Source: Amaranthus tricolor (taxonomy: Eukaryota > Streptophyta > Magnoliopsida > Caryophyllales > Amaranthaceae). Taken from it: a stretch of 64,000 nucleotides of DNA. The position numbers and the translations under genes were made by a program. The stretch covers positions 8,361,485 to 8,425,484 of the forward strand of contig NC_080058.1 of the NCBI RefSeq assembly GCF_026212465.1. The letters run 5' to 3'. The notes under the pieces were generated by a model. The model was not told the origin of the DNA and did no database searches. It saw only the letters and a program-made list of their open reading frames with translations. Of the stretch, positions 12,060 through 23,852 are shown piece after piece; the first letter of the stretch is position 1, and every line of letters begins with the position of its first letter.

Positions 12060-12404
12060 CTATAGTAATTTCACTCCAGCTTCTTTCATAGAATCAATCA
12101 CGGCTTTGATCTTACCGTGATACTTCTGTTCTCGCGTCAAGATGACAGTCACGGCAGGAATGTCCTTAATCAGCAAGCGCTCGCCAAGAATTTTTCCAAT
12201 TTTTGCCGCAGCTGCAACATCCCGAGTGATGGCCATAGTTGATCTCAATGCCTTTTCTTGTGAGCTTGCAGAAGCAGCTACAGTTGCTGTTGGAGAGTGG
12301 ATGACTTGAGCATGAACATATTTGTTCGTGAAGTGCATTTTTAACACGTAAGGCTTCAGAAACTCGGTGATTCTTGGAGGTCTTACTGGTGGGAGGATAA
12401 CCAT
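12060..12404 (-). CDS. Organellar ribosomal protein uL18 (L18p/L5e family)
   Basis: This single coding exon encodes 114 residues and closely resembles the short plant L18p/L5e-family proteins of about 114 residues. These bind 5S rRNA or its equivalent in the large subunit of a bacterial-type, probably mitochondrial, ribosome. Diagnostic segments are VLKMHFTNKYVHAQVIHSP near the N-terminus, SSQEKALRSTM and DVAAAAKIGKILGERLL in the middle, and KYHGKIKAVIDSMKEAG at the end. The frame extends six codons further upstream, but TTGCAG immediately before GACAAGATG is an intron acceptor, so translation should start at the second Met (12404). No obvious cleavable presequence is present. The leader exon is probably 3.5 kb upstream. 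Mitochondrial rather than plastid location is inferred from family knowledge. Confidence 0.85.
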   Translation of the reverse strand: MVILPPVRPPRITEFLKPYVLKMHFTNKYVHAQVIHSPTATVAASASSQEKALRSTMAITRDVAAAAKIGKILGERLLIKDIPAVTVILTREQKYHGKIKAVIDSMKEAGVKLL

Positions 12405-12410
12405 CTTGTC

Positions 12411-15400
12411 CTGCAAGGACATTTTCTAGCTGTTATCAATATCATAATATTGCTCAAAGTATTCTAGGGATTGAAAACAGGACAGAAAAAGGAGATGACG
12501 TTCCATGAATATAAAACTTTCTCCCAACGCAAAATTCATGCATTTAGAACAAGGAGTAATTAACATACAAAATGCAGAACTCTCTTATCATCAAGCCTCA
12601 TCTTTTTTTGGCATTGCTATGTGTCAACCATAAGACTAAACCTGATGTTGGAAGTTAGGACCCATCAAAGAGTATTAATTCCAGCCCTTATGCCCAGCTG
12701 AAGTAGGCAAAGGTTTATCTGGTATCTAATCTAAAATCATAATATATAAGGATATCTGATATCCAGATATTACAGTCTTTTACAACTTGTAACCGATCCA
12801 AAATTCAGATTTCACATTAAAATACAAAAATTAAAATACTAATTAATCTTATTTGCTGTGCGGATACTAAAGACATTACCATCGAAGCGCTCCAATTTTT
12901 AAATGGAATTCACAACTACATTGAATCTGAACACTCTAGAGAAGCCATTACAAATTTTAAGTTATAATCTTTCAATATACGTAAAATATAGATAAAACAA
13001 CTGTCAAGTGAGCCAAAATCAACAAACTTTCATCATAAAAAAGTATGAACTCAAACACATGTAGATTGTAGGCTTCAATTATATACAAGAATCCACATTC
13101 ACTACTTAACACTTGCAGAAGGAAATGAAGGGGAAAAAAGGGAAGAGGAGTGGAAAACAGAGGGATTCCAAATCCCTCTCATATTGGAGAAATTCGTTTC
13201 TTGCAATATGGAAAGGGAATTAAAATGAAGCATGTTCAATTAAAAAAAATGGTGAAAGGCAACTCTATAGTCCATACTAATCACTAGAAAAACGAGGCGT
13301 AGCCGCACACAGCAGTAGGCGAAAATGGTGAGTGTCTGAGTGGCGTCACGTTGTCACCGATCAGGTGGTCACCGCACCAGAAACTTAGGCGAAATGTTAA
13401 ATATTGAGTTAGGGAAGAGCAAGGGACGATGGTAAAGGGCCTGCGTTAGGTTAAGGAAGTGAATTCTGTGAAATGTTGAATGATAACAAAAAAATTTTAC
13501 AACAGGGACCAGCACTTACTTTCCACAAACCAAAAGAAAAAAAAGGATAAAAATGTTGCATACTTCATAAGAATTGTACATGGGTTGTTTTGGTTAACAT
13601 AATCAATACTCTACCAAATCATTTAACTTCTCTTGTTCTATACAACTAGTTTTTGAAAAAAAAAAATTGAGGGCTGTCCCGTATCTAGATACCTCATTAA
13701 TTCCGCCATTGGGATAATATGCAACCTTACCTTTATTCCTTGGTAGCAAATGTTAGGTGCAACTTCACATAAATTAAAAATATACAAGATTTAATGAGTC
13801 ATTATACTTAGACCATTATACTTCCCAAGTTGCTATTCAAATGAACAAATTCTCATTTCCCCAACTCTCAGCTTTTGCTCTCATCGGACAAGCAGTTTAC
13901 ACTTCTGTTGCAGAAAACTTCAAGAGACTTGTGATACAGAATTACATATACATCATAAATATGTCATATCAATAATGCGTAACAGATTTTGTATGAACTA
14001 TGAAACATATAAAAGCTGCTTTTCCACCAAAATAGGTAAAACCAAGGCAAATTAAGGTGAAACAGTCTGCAAGGACCCAGACCCAATCTGAAGAAGATCG
14101 GATAGTAAGAACTAACAAGGGTACAAGTAGATATTGCACATAGTAGGGTTCACAGGATAAAACTTAAATTATGATATCAGATTAGGCAACAATGAGGGTA
14201 GGAAACTACTAATAGAAGAAAATGTAAACAGGGAACAATGCCTTAATTGAGATAGAGAGTGTAATAAGAATTTCTCATTTGGTTCATCTTAGACTAAAAA
14301 GCACTCCATTGTTTTCCATGATTTTCATTAAAGGAATGGTCAGGAAAATAAGATTAATTTCAGATATCCAAAAATCAAATATACAATTTCAACAAACCGG
14401 AACGGCTTCTGAAATATTCTAATGAGAATGGATTTTTCATCTAAAAGTAGAGGGCATTGTTATTTATCGTCGTCTTTTTCATTGCGTCGTCATCTTTTTT
14501 GACTTTTTTGCCCCTAGACCTTATCTCTCCACAATTAACTCTAACAACTCATACAATTAATTACTACATATTTGAATTCAAAAACAATATATAAGGTGAA
14601 TTTTTTCTTCTTAATTTTTCTTTCCTTTATTCAACTTTTTTGTGTTTTTTTTTTAGTTTTAAATTTTTCCTCGGTTTTAGGGCGTTTTAGACCCAAAGGG
14701 TGCGTCTTTGCTTGGCGCATAGAGGCTCTAGAGTCTACAGACCTTTAGCACCTCATGGCCTTTTAAAACTAAGGTACCAATTGACCAAACAATCCTTTCA
14801 TCTAGGGATAATTATAACGTGGTGAAGGCTCGTGTTTGGATAAGCTAAAAAACTAAAATGTCAAGCACAAGCAGGAACTCAAAAATCATTACTTTTAAGT
14901 TTAGTTCAAACTTTGAACTCAGCTAACCAATATGTTGGTCCAACCACAAAAGGCCCAACATAAAATCTCCCCAATCTTACAATCCATTTAAAAATGGAGA
15001 GTCAAAACACTTCCATGAACATTGGACAAGTAAAGGGTCACAACAATTCTCATGGATAACATAATTCCCCCACCAAGAAAAAACATCACTTCCATATAAC
15101 CAATGGCATATTCTACTTGTCCCAACCTAACCTATTTTCTTAATAAAAGTTCTAGTTTGCTACAAAATCTCACAAAACACAACCATTGATATTTCAAGCT
15201 ACAACCATATGTAATCATAGATAATACCATTAACTATAATACCAATCAAACAATTTATGGACATAACATAATAGATTATTGAGTCCCCAACCAATTGTTA
15301 TATTGCACTGCCCATATATTGGTGGAACCAACAATGTAGAGAAAGGGGGACACCAGCCTTATAAGAAAGTTTAGACAAATTCACTTTGTGCTAATACCAA

Positions 15401-15928
15401 TTGATTTCACAAGTCACTAATAATCTATATGTCCTATGAAGTAACCTTAATACAATAAACTCCATTTGCATAATCAAATCATAGATATACTGATCATCTC
15501 CTTTCTCCTAACTAACTTATGTAAGAAAGTACTGAACACCATATATCTTTGCTTAATCAAGATTCCTGAAAACATTAGAAAGTAACCTTAATACAATAAA
15601 CTTCTTAGCGGTAACCCATCAAAATTTAGTCAACAAACTACTAATAAACAAGTGAAACGATCAAACAACAAAGACAAGTCTCATAGAAAATGATTACTCT
15701 CAGTGTAAAATTAGTAATCCTCCCGCTTTCAACATAAGAAAAAGGAAAATCCCTTCACCTTAAAAGCCATCCCTGCTAAATTTCTCAAATTCAACAACCA
15801 ACTTTCAACAATCAATAACGCAAGTAATAAAATAAGAAGAAAAGAACTAAAGAGATTACTGGCATAGCATACAAACAACAGTAAAAAGAACAAAACGAAA
15901 AATGATTGGAGTTTGAGGAGCGACATAC
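12411..15928 (-). other. Probable leader intron of the uL18 gene
   Basis: No coding gene is visible in these 3.5 kb. The acceptor TTGCAG lies just before the uL18 start, and a donor candidate CCC/GTATGT lies at 15928-15927 on the minus strand. It follows a pyrimidine-rich leader-like sequence and a telo-box. This intron is an inference; transcript reads are needed to confirm it, and a further internal leader exon is possible. Near 14640-14780 sits a repeat fragment containing GGTGCGTCTTTGCTTGGCGC, similar in style to one near 39150-39290. Confidence 0.4.
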
Positions 15929-16085
15929 GGGAAGTAGAATAATCAACAACAAATAGAAAAAAAAGGAAGGATATTGAGATAGAGAATGAACTTGAGAGGA
16001 GAGAGACAAATGGTTAAGCTCGAGCAGATTGAAAATGGAAAGTCTCTCAAACTTTAGGGTTTATCAATGGAAGGTCGTACCGTCG
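15929..16085 (-). promoter_or_regulatory. Telo-box promoter and leader exon, probably of the uL18 gene
   Basis: The minus strand reads GATAAACCCTAAAGTTTGAG (16047-16066). It contains the telo-box AAACCCTAA, which is typical of plant ribosomal-protein and translation genes. It is followed by CT-rich leader sequence (TCTCTCTCCTCTCAAGTTC). No coding frame with a known domain follows locally, so I assign it as promoter and leader of the uL18 gene. The short frames at 15729-16009 are leader and intron, not proteins. Confidence 0.45.
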
Positions 16086-16882
16086 ATGGTTAGCTTCTTT
16101 ATTTTTTTCTTTTTTTTTTTTAACTCTCGAGTTTTGACTATGGTTGATTGTTAGTAAATTTAATCGGATGATTTTTTATTTTTTTTTAACCTTTTCATGT
16201 GGTGAAAAAAAAATTCATAATTAATGTAGTAATCTTTGGATTTTCTTTCTAAATTCTACGTAATTAATCATTAATGAACATAACTTTATATGTATATCGT
16301 TTAAAGGCGTGATAAGTGAACCTCAAACTACTTTACAACTCAATTGGCTCTTGCCTCATAAGCGGGCCATCTATTTTTAATCCGTCACTATTACCATGTC
16401 TCCTTATTGCGTCGCTACCGATAAACGTCTCCTATTTTTGTTAAGTACGTCTTTTTGTTGCCCAATAACCAAAAATCTCTTTGTAACCATCTCTTATCTA
16501 AGTGTTGGTCACCGGCCACCTACCACAAAACCCCTACTAGCATATCTGACCTCCTCTCCTTACTATGTCGCCACTAGAATTTTCATTGTCCTAGCGTAGG
16601 TAATTGAGTGAGGTTTTTTTTATAACCTTGACAATTTTATCATAAAATTGGTAATTTTTTAAAATTTTTTAAATTTAATAATAAAAAATAAAACTTTTTT
16701 ATGTGGATTGTATAAAAAATAAGTGAATGTTATAGTTCCATGTCAATATGTCATATGATCACTAACTAAATCAAATAAAATGAAATGAAATGCTTGGGAA
16801 AGCTTAAAGTTTGGCGCAATAAACAATGATGCAAGTTTTCAAGATTTTAAATGTCATGGAGATAGTGATTCATAGTTTCATA
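16086..16882. other. Intergenic DNA
   Basis: No gene or well-bounded repeat is visible. The 67-residue frame at 16396-16599 has no recognisable similarity and no gene context. Confidence 0.45.
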
Positions 16883-17134
16883 CTTCCTCGTATTCTACTC
16901 ATTAATTCAATTTATTTCTGTCATTATTCTCTTATAAATTTAATTTACATTTTATATTTCATATATAAAATTAAAATATAGTCGTGCGGGATTTTGTTTG
17001 ATTTGTTTCTATACAAGAATTATTAATATCAATTTTTATAATTTTTAATTACGAACAATTTGAGATATTAAGAGTTAAAATGTTGTCTCGACAAGTGTGA
17101 AAAATTAAATGAAACTAATGTATTGAATATGAGG
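16883..17134. mobile_element. Stowaway-like MITE, copy 3
   Basis: The left end CTTCCTCGTATTC faces GAATATGAGG at the right, with two bases lost. TA flanks both sides. The interior carries ATAGTCGTGCGGGATTTTGT and ATTTGAGATATTAAG, shared with copies 1, 2 and 4. Confidence 0.55.
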
Positions 17135-17904
17135 TACTATGCTATAAATACAACACAACAACAATTAAAGTGATTAATAGAAAAATGAAAAAAATTAAAA
17201 GAATGAACATACAATTCAGACAATGTTAAATTTTGATAGTATATAATTTCTTTTACTTTAATTTAAGGAATGAACATAAAATCATTCAATCATAATCATC
17301 CTACCAAGTTCATCTCATTCATTGAATATATAATCAAAGTACAAAGGAGTTAAAAGACGACAACTATACAAAGAGGTTTTGACCAAACAGAGCCCCTCAG
17401 CTCTAGATAGATTTGTAAAAGAAAACTTTAGATAAACACATCATAGGCAAAGCAAAACAAAGTAAGGAAAGACAAGTATTAAAACCAACAACAAAACCAA
17501 AGAAATGTAAATAACAATCTTACATGCACAAACAATAATCATTGAAAAGATATAACATACAGTCTAAGACAAGAATACAATGTCTCTTACTAGTTTTATC
17601 CTTTGTCAAATCTTCAAAGAGGCTCAACTCACTCTTAATCTTTCTTGATTTTCCCCCATGTTTTCTTTGGTCTACCTCAACTTTTCTTTCCATCAGTTGC
17701 GATGCTTACCACCCTTCTCATAGGTGCATCTTTGCTCTTCATTTGCATTTATCAAATTATCTTAATTCACTTTTGGACATCTTTACAGATATGGTGCAAG
17801 TTGCAACCTTTACCCCCTTCTTATACTTTCTCTCTTCCAAATTACTTGTAATATTGGAGATTATTACATTATTCACTCATCTTCTTTAATTTGCGATTAA
17901 TTTT
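17135..17904. other. Intergenic DNA
   Basis: No convincing gene is present. The 115-residue frame at 17542-17889 shows hydrophobic stretches but no conserved motif, promoter or splice context, and its codon use looks random. Confidence 0.4.
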
Positions 17905-18083
17905 TTATCTATAAGTTGAAACATAATCAAGTAGGATCTTGTTTGATTTGTCTCGATACAAAGATAATTAATATCAAATTTTTATAATTTTTTATTATAC
18001 ATAATTAGAGATATTAAGGATTGAATTAGTACATTGGATTGCGTGAAAAAACAAATGTTGCAAGTATTTTGGAACGAACGAAG
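17905..18083. mobile_element. Stowaway-like MITE, copy 4
   Basis: The interior ATAATCAAGTAGGATCTTGTT and ATAATTAGAGATATTAAGG match copies 1 to 3. The right end is ACGAACGAAG before TA. The left end was not located. Confidence 0.45.
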
Positions 18084-18883
18084 TACATTATTTGTAATCT
18101 TATCCATTCTGATGTATCTGCACATTCACATTAGTATTCACACTTATATTCACATCTCTATTACTTTTTGATTAAACATGAATAATTCCAACTATAAGGT
18201 GTGCTTGCTAAGAATGCACCAACACAATTTTTACCTATATAACAAGTTATTTTGCGTAAAAAAAAATATAAATACAAAAATAAATTATAAAAAATTAAAA
18301 TTTTTTTAAAAATACAAAAGAGAAATCAAGTTTATTTTTTGATTTTAACTTTTAATTTATAATATTTCTGATTTGGATTTTTTATTTTATTTTATTTTTT
18401 TGGTAGCAATTAACTTACAAAAATCGATCACCATTTAGGCAATAATATTATTGGGTAAGTGACCCTAAAATTGGATTATTCATGGTTAATCAAAAGTTGG
18501 AATTATTGTAGAAAAATCAATAAAAAAATTGAATTATTATAGGTAATTTTTTCTTAGTAAAAAGCATTAAAAAAAAAAATGAACTACCACATACAGGAAG
18601 TGGTTTATTAATAAAAAACAAAAAATTGTAACTGCATATATATTTTTTAAAATAGTTTCGGCTGACCCAATTGAAGTTGTCTCACGGTAAAATTGCCTCA
18701 ATAAAGAATTTGTGTAAGAATAAATGAAGAAATAAAATAAATTAACAACTTGTTTTATATGAGAGCATCTCACCTAAGAAGAGCCTATATTAGCCCATTT
18801 TTCAAGTTAATCAACTTAAATTGTAAGTGATTACTTTAAAACACTAAATATTTAGATCAACCCAATAAAAATGGTCTTACTAT
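18084..18883. other. Intergenic DNA
   Basis: AT-rich. A phrase GAGCATCTCACCTAAGA near 18760 resembles GAGCGTCTCATCTGAGACA near 19624, on the far side of the hAT element, suggesting a dispersed repeat in this area. No gene is visible. Confidence 0.4.
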
Positions 18884-19549
18884 TAGGGATGCAAACGGGG
18901 CGGGGCGGGGCGGGTATTGGCGTTACCATCCCCATCCCCATCTGGTAAATCAATCCCCATCCCCATCCCCATCCCTGCGGCGGGTATAATTTTTTTCCTC
19001 GTTCCCGCCCCGATGGGTTTGTACCTAATACCATCCCCATCTGGGTATCCATCCCCGTCTAATACCCATTTTACCCGCCCCATCACCCGTCAAATCCCCG
19101 CTTAATACCCATCTGTGTCACATATTTATTTTCAAATCCCCATCTAATCATCACTTAATATCGCCTACCTCTACACAACTCGTAATGAATATAAACAAAT
19201 TTTATTGAGAAAAAAGGATAAAAAATAGACAAAACATGATTATAAACCTTACTCTAAAAAACATGATCTTAGACCTTAAAAGAAATATAAAAACGGGGTT
19301 TTTAATAAAATTTGAAAATAATTCAAGGTTTTCATAAATTTGAAAAATAATTTAAGGTATTCCAATTCTCAAAATTTGTACATTTCGTTAGGCGGGGCGG
19401 GGATGGGGCGGGTATCACCTAAAACCATCCCCATCCCCATCCCCGCGGTGGGTATGAATTTTATACCCGTACCCGCCCCATGACCCATCAAACCGGGACC
19501 CATCCCCGCGGGCGGGTCTCCTATTAGACCCGCCCCGCTTGCATCCCTA
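18884..19549. mobile_element. hAT-type non-autonomous element with GC-rich ends, copy A
   Basis: The ends are TAGGGATGCAAACGGGGC at the left and CCCGCCCCGCTTGCATCCCTA at the right, an inverted pair. An exact 8-bp duplication CTTACTAT flanks the element at 18876-18883 and 19550-19557, which is diagnostic of hAT transposition. Subterminal regions consist of CCCATCCCCATCCCC repeats and GGGGCGGGG runs. The interior is AT-rich and non-coding. Copy B at 33652-34727 is the same family in opposite orientation and about 400 bp longer. The apparent reading frames here translate the C/G-rich repeats and are not genes. Confidence 0.9.
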
Positions 19550-19557
19550 CTTACTAT

Positions 19558-20093
19558 AAGGTTGTCATTAAGAATTTATAAAACAACAAATATTGCTAAA
19601 TAAAGAGGACAAATTCTTTATTAAGAGCGTCTCATCTGAGACAATTTAATATGAACTGATCCAATATTTAGTTTTTAAAAAAACTGAAAAAGAAAACAAA
19701 TTTTCATTTACTTAATTTTTTAAAAAATAACATTAATTCGGTTGTTTGTATGATCTATTCCATGATGAGACGATTTCAAAGAATTGAAAAACTAAGCTCT
19801 TACCGAACCGGCCCAATCAGGCCCGATCCAGGAGCTGACGGCTTTGACAATTGACGATTGACCAGAGGAATAAAATCTGATGTTCCGCCGCGGGTTTGAA
19901 TAAGGAGGTATTCGCTATTCAGGCTTTCAGGTAGTTTCAAACTTGTCAACTTCCTCTTTTCTCTCCACCGCCTTTCGTTTTATTTCTATTTATTCTTCCC
20001 AAAAACATCCCACCGTTTTTCCATTTTTATTCCATTTTTTCTCTCCTCGCTCCTTTCTCAATCTAAATTTTTATCATCTTGCTAATCCTTAAA
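19558..20093 (+). promoter_or_regulatory. Upstream region and leader of the HIGD-type gene
   Basis: The 300 bp before the start codon contain CCGGCCCAATCAGGCCCGATC near 19810, with GGCCCA site-II-like words common in promoters of plant genes for mitochondrial proteins. A CT-rich leader (19960-20080) follows. No TATA box is obvious. Confidence 0.4.
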
Positions 20094-21879
20094 ATGGCTG
20101 AATCTAAAACCACCATGGAATCTGTTAGACACTGGGTTGTAGAACATAAGCTTCGTACTGTCGGTAATTTTCCCCTAAATTTTTTTATTCACATAAATTT
20201 TATTAGAGATTGGAGAATAGAGTTAATTGTGTTGATTGATGTATGAATTTGTTTCAGGATGCTTATGGTTGAGCGGGATTGCTGGATCCGTCGCTTATAA
20301 TTGGTCTCGTCCTCAAATGAAAACCAGCGTTAGGCTCATCCACGCTAGGTTAATTTTTTTTTTTTTTTTTAAATTTTGATTTTAATCTTTTTAATATCTC
20401 CAACTCTGGGCGTTTTAGTTTATATGATCATTGTTGCTTGTCAAGAAAGTGTATTCTTTTGTTATTGAAATTTGCCTTCATTTTTTAAAAGGGGAAATCA
20501 CGGAGATTGTGGCTTTTGGTAAATTGTTTTGTTGAAATTGGGGCTTTTTGCCCAAGGAATTAGGTTTTTGTAACCTTGTGGTTTTAATATGTCTCTGAAT
20601 TCTGAATCACAGCATTCGTTTATATCATTACGCTTTGCATATCAGGCATTTGGAAAATTGTTACTTCTTGATTTTTGAGCCTTAATCCTGGAACGATAGA
20701 GTCAATTAAATGACTCGTGATCAAGATACAAGAAGTTTTATTGGCCTACCTCTAGCACTCGTGGCCAAGAGTGAATGTCATGAAGTCTTAAGCTTGTGTC
20801 ACAGATTGACCATAACCTTCCTTTATTGCGGTTTAGTACTGGGATTGAATGCTGACATAAATAACTCCACTGGTGGAGTTAATAAAATTATAAACCAAGT
20901 TGGGAATTCTGCGAAGGGAATATCCATCCGGTTCCTCGTTTTGTCATAGGAAGTATAAAACAGGAAATGGAGACTGAACTTGTGATGGTTTTGTTCGCAT
21001 TGTTGAGAGAGAGAGAGAGAGAGATATGTTTATGCCAGATGTGGGATTGGCTTTGACCATGAGCCGCTAAGTTTCAATTACTCCCTCTTCCATTTTCAGT
21101 TTGTCTATCTATACATTGTAGTGGGAGCTTTTTGTTATATAGGAGGCAAGGTTTAAGGGACATTTGGTAGATTAAGCTTCTAGTTCTGACAGAATTACTG
21201 AAGTTGTGAGAGTTCGTGGGAGTTATTGCTGATTAGGAACTTGCACATTTGTCAGACTATCTTGTTGGCTGTGCATACAAAGCCTAAAAGGTGAACAGTC
21301 AGTGATCAGGTGTTAAACTTGATACTTGCAGAACATTTGCTGTGTGATGCTAATTTGCATTGCCTTTATCGACCAGTCAGGTCATGGATAACCATTAGAA
21401 TCGCCATTGGTGGAGGTGCGTCTAGGGATGGGAGGGATGATGTCTGAAAGTTTCTTGCATATTACAGCTCGAAAGAGTGATTTTATACAAGGGAGATAAT
21501 GGTGTTCTAATATATTAATGTTAAATATAGAGAAGATATCTGCTGCGGTTATGTAGTATAAATAATACCAATGTCGTTGAAAAATAGTGGAGGGGGAATG
21601 TTTGCTTAGGCTTGTATTCATTTAATTCTCTTTAACCTGATGTATAATATTTCACATGCTAATGTCATTCCATTCTAGCTTCAAGGTAATTATTTTATAG
21701 CTCTGTTGTTCGTACGCTGACTCTGTTTGTGATTCTATTGCAGGTTACACGCTCAGGCTCTTACACTGGCTGCCTTAGCTGGAGCTGCTGTAGTTGAATA
21801 CTATGATCACAAAAGCTCGCAAACTAAGGAAGATCCTTATGCTAAGTTTGTTCCTTTAGATAGCTCGCCCAAAAATTAA
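20094..21879 (+). CDS. HIGD-type respiratory supercomplex factor (hypoxia-responsive family)
   Basis: Three exons (20094-20163, 20258-20348, 21744-21879) encode 98 residues, with GT-AG introns and matching phases. The protein contains HKLRTVGCLWLSGIAGSVAYN, the HIG1 domain, with two hydrophobic segments: roughly residues 24-41 and, after a basic loop RPQMKTSVRLIHARLHAQAL, residues 61-76. A polar tail with EDPYAKF ends the chain. HIG1-domain proteins sit in the inner mitochondrial membrane, where they aid assembly of cytochrome oxidase and respiratory supercomplexes. Plant members are about 95-100 residues, matching this length. All exon edges are visible in sequence; the mitochondrial role comes from the family. 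Confidence 0.9.
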
Positions 21880-23852
21880 GTTTAGTCGATCATATACTGC
21901 GATCTTCTTGAACAAGTTAAAAAATGTTCTTTCAAAACATACATTTGGGGCACTGATTTTCTGTCCTTTGTGTAGTTATTAGGATGCTGTTGCTATTATT
22001 TTATTTCATTCTCAAACTTTAACTCTTGCAGAGTATATACATTGTGGAAGTTGATAGTCTGGCTCTGTAATATGCTACATTCCTACTGATAATAATGAGC
22101 TAATTTTGGTGAAAGTTTGAAAGTATTTTTGCATATACAGGAATTTTGATATTGATGTTGTTTACGTGATGCTACTGTTCTGTATTATTCGTTTCGACAA
22201 ACCCATGAATAGTATTTCTGTTCAAACGTTTTTAGGTTGTAAGTATAAGGATTTGCATGATGTTAATGTTTTGTATTCCCAGTTAAGGTGATCTAAACCA
22301 CCTGCTGGATGCTCTGTCTTTACTCATTTATCTGGAATGTTTGAGCTTGTACTTTTGTTCGATTAATGTCCACAGCTTGTGGTTGGCACTTTATAATATA
22401 GAAAAAAGGGAATGGTGACTTGTGCAGGAGTAAAGGGTAGAAACATTTTCTTCCTTCACTTTGGAATTGCTATAATAATCCACCCGAATCAATGCGAGTC
22501 TTTTAATATTTTGTAGCAAATTCAAGGTAATAGGAAAGCACCAAGTTGAAATAGGAAAGACCACGAGTTGAGATAAAAAAAAACGAGATTGTAGCCTAAA
22601 CAAAAGTGTATGTAGTAATACAGAAGGTACTTCTTAAAATAAATGGTATCAGAAATTAAGAGAAAATAGGGGAAAAGAAAAACGAGGGATATGAAAAAAT
22701 ATAGGATTTTTAGTTTAGATAACAATATAAGAAGGAAGGGATTTGAAGGGGAGAAATATTAAATTATTGGATGAATGATTTATGTTAAGGTATTAATTTT
22801 TTTAAAGTTCGAAAAATTTGAAAGGAAAAATTCTTATCTGTCTTTTTTTTCTTTTCTTCTCCTAAACAAATAAGAGTTACTTTCATTTTTCTTCCCTTCC
22901 TTTCCCTTACCTCCCTTTCTTTTCTTTCTTTTCTCCTTGAAATTGTTATTCAAATATAGTGTAAATGATAAAAAATTATTTTTAATTAAGTAAAAATAGT
23001 CAATATGAAAATTTTCTTATTTATCTACGGCATGAAATTTAAAAGTGCACTGTATCATAAAAGTCACATGTTACAAGTATTAGAATACGTAAAATGATCA
23101 TTTTGTAACTTGATGTTGATCGGCGAGTTAGCTTGTTGGCAATCCATCTAGAAGATGACAATTACAGAACCCACTTTTTTCCAAAGATTGCACCTCTGGT
23201 TCATCCGTCCAAACTTGAACACCTTCAAGTTCAAGATCACAACATACAGAAAAAGGCAAAGCTTACCTATATTCTATTGCATTTTTATCATGTGATCTCA
23301 ACTGTTAAAGCTGGTTTCCTGTGCCTCAGGTTTTTACAATTTTTGACCACCATTTTTTCTCTTTAAAGAATCATTCACTTATTTTTATTTAATTATAGTA
23401 CTAAACACCAGAAGCAATTACTCAGAAATAGATCTTAACATCATTGAAACCATTTACACTAAAATATAAATAAAAAGAAGCAATAAAAATCATTATTACC
23501 AGAATTTGGTTCAGCATAGTAATTGATAAATTTTCATTTTTTCGGTTTGATTCCCATCACATACAGACGTAGTGTAATAAAAAAGTTATCAAAAATAACG
23601 AACCGATATTCCCCTCATTGTTAAGATTTCGACAGGTATGTAAGCATTACAAAACTGCCTCATACACATAAGTATAAATCTCGTGGGAATAATTATAACC
23701 CCTTTTTAAAACCAACAGTGATCTTTGCAGCATCTCTTTTATTCTGTTCTGTTCTCAAATTTAAACCTACTACTACACCTTTAGTCCTTCGCAATTTATA
23801 AAATCCACTTCTTTTTAAGTCTCTTTTCTATCTAATCTGAAGCATCAAGCAA
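21880..23852. other. 3' region of the HIGD gene and upstream region of the GDSL gene
   Basis: No further gene is visible. AT-rich and pyrimidine-rich stretches (22840-22935) occur, and the short frames have no support. A TATA-like AGTATAAATC lies at 23671-23680, about 180 bp before the GDSL start codon, a plausible core promoter. Confidence 0.4.

Noticed and set aside
15729..16009. Two short frames resembling signal-peptide proteins
   Set aside because: They lie in pyrimidine-rich leader and intron sequence behind a telo-box promoter, and leader composition explains the Ser/Leu/Phe-rich translation.
17542..17889. 115-residue hydrophobic frame
   Set aside because: No conserved motif, no promoter or splice context, and an overlapping alternative frame. 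Most likely chance.
18852..19105. Proline/glycine-rich frames on both strands
   Set aside because: They read through the CCCATCCCC and GGGGCGGGG arrays of hAT copy A. The same frames recur in copy B at 33518-33820 and 34501-34878.
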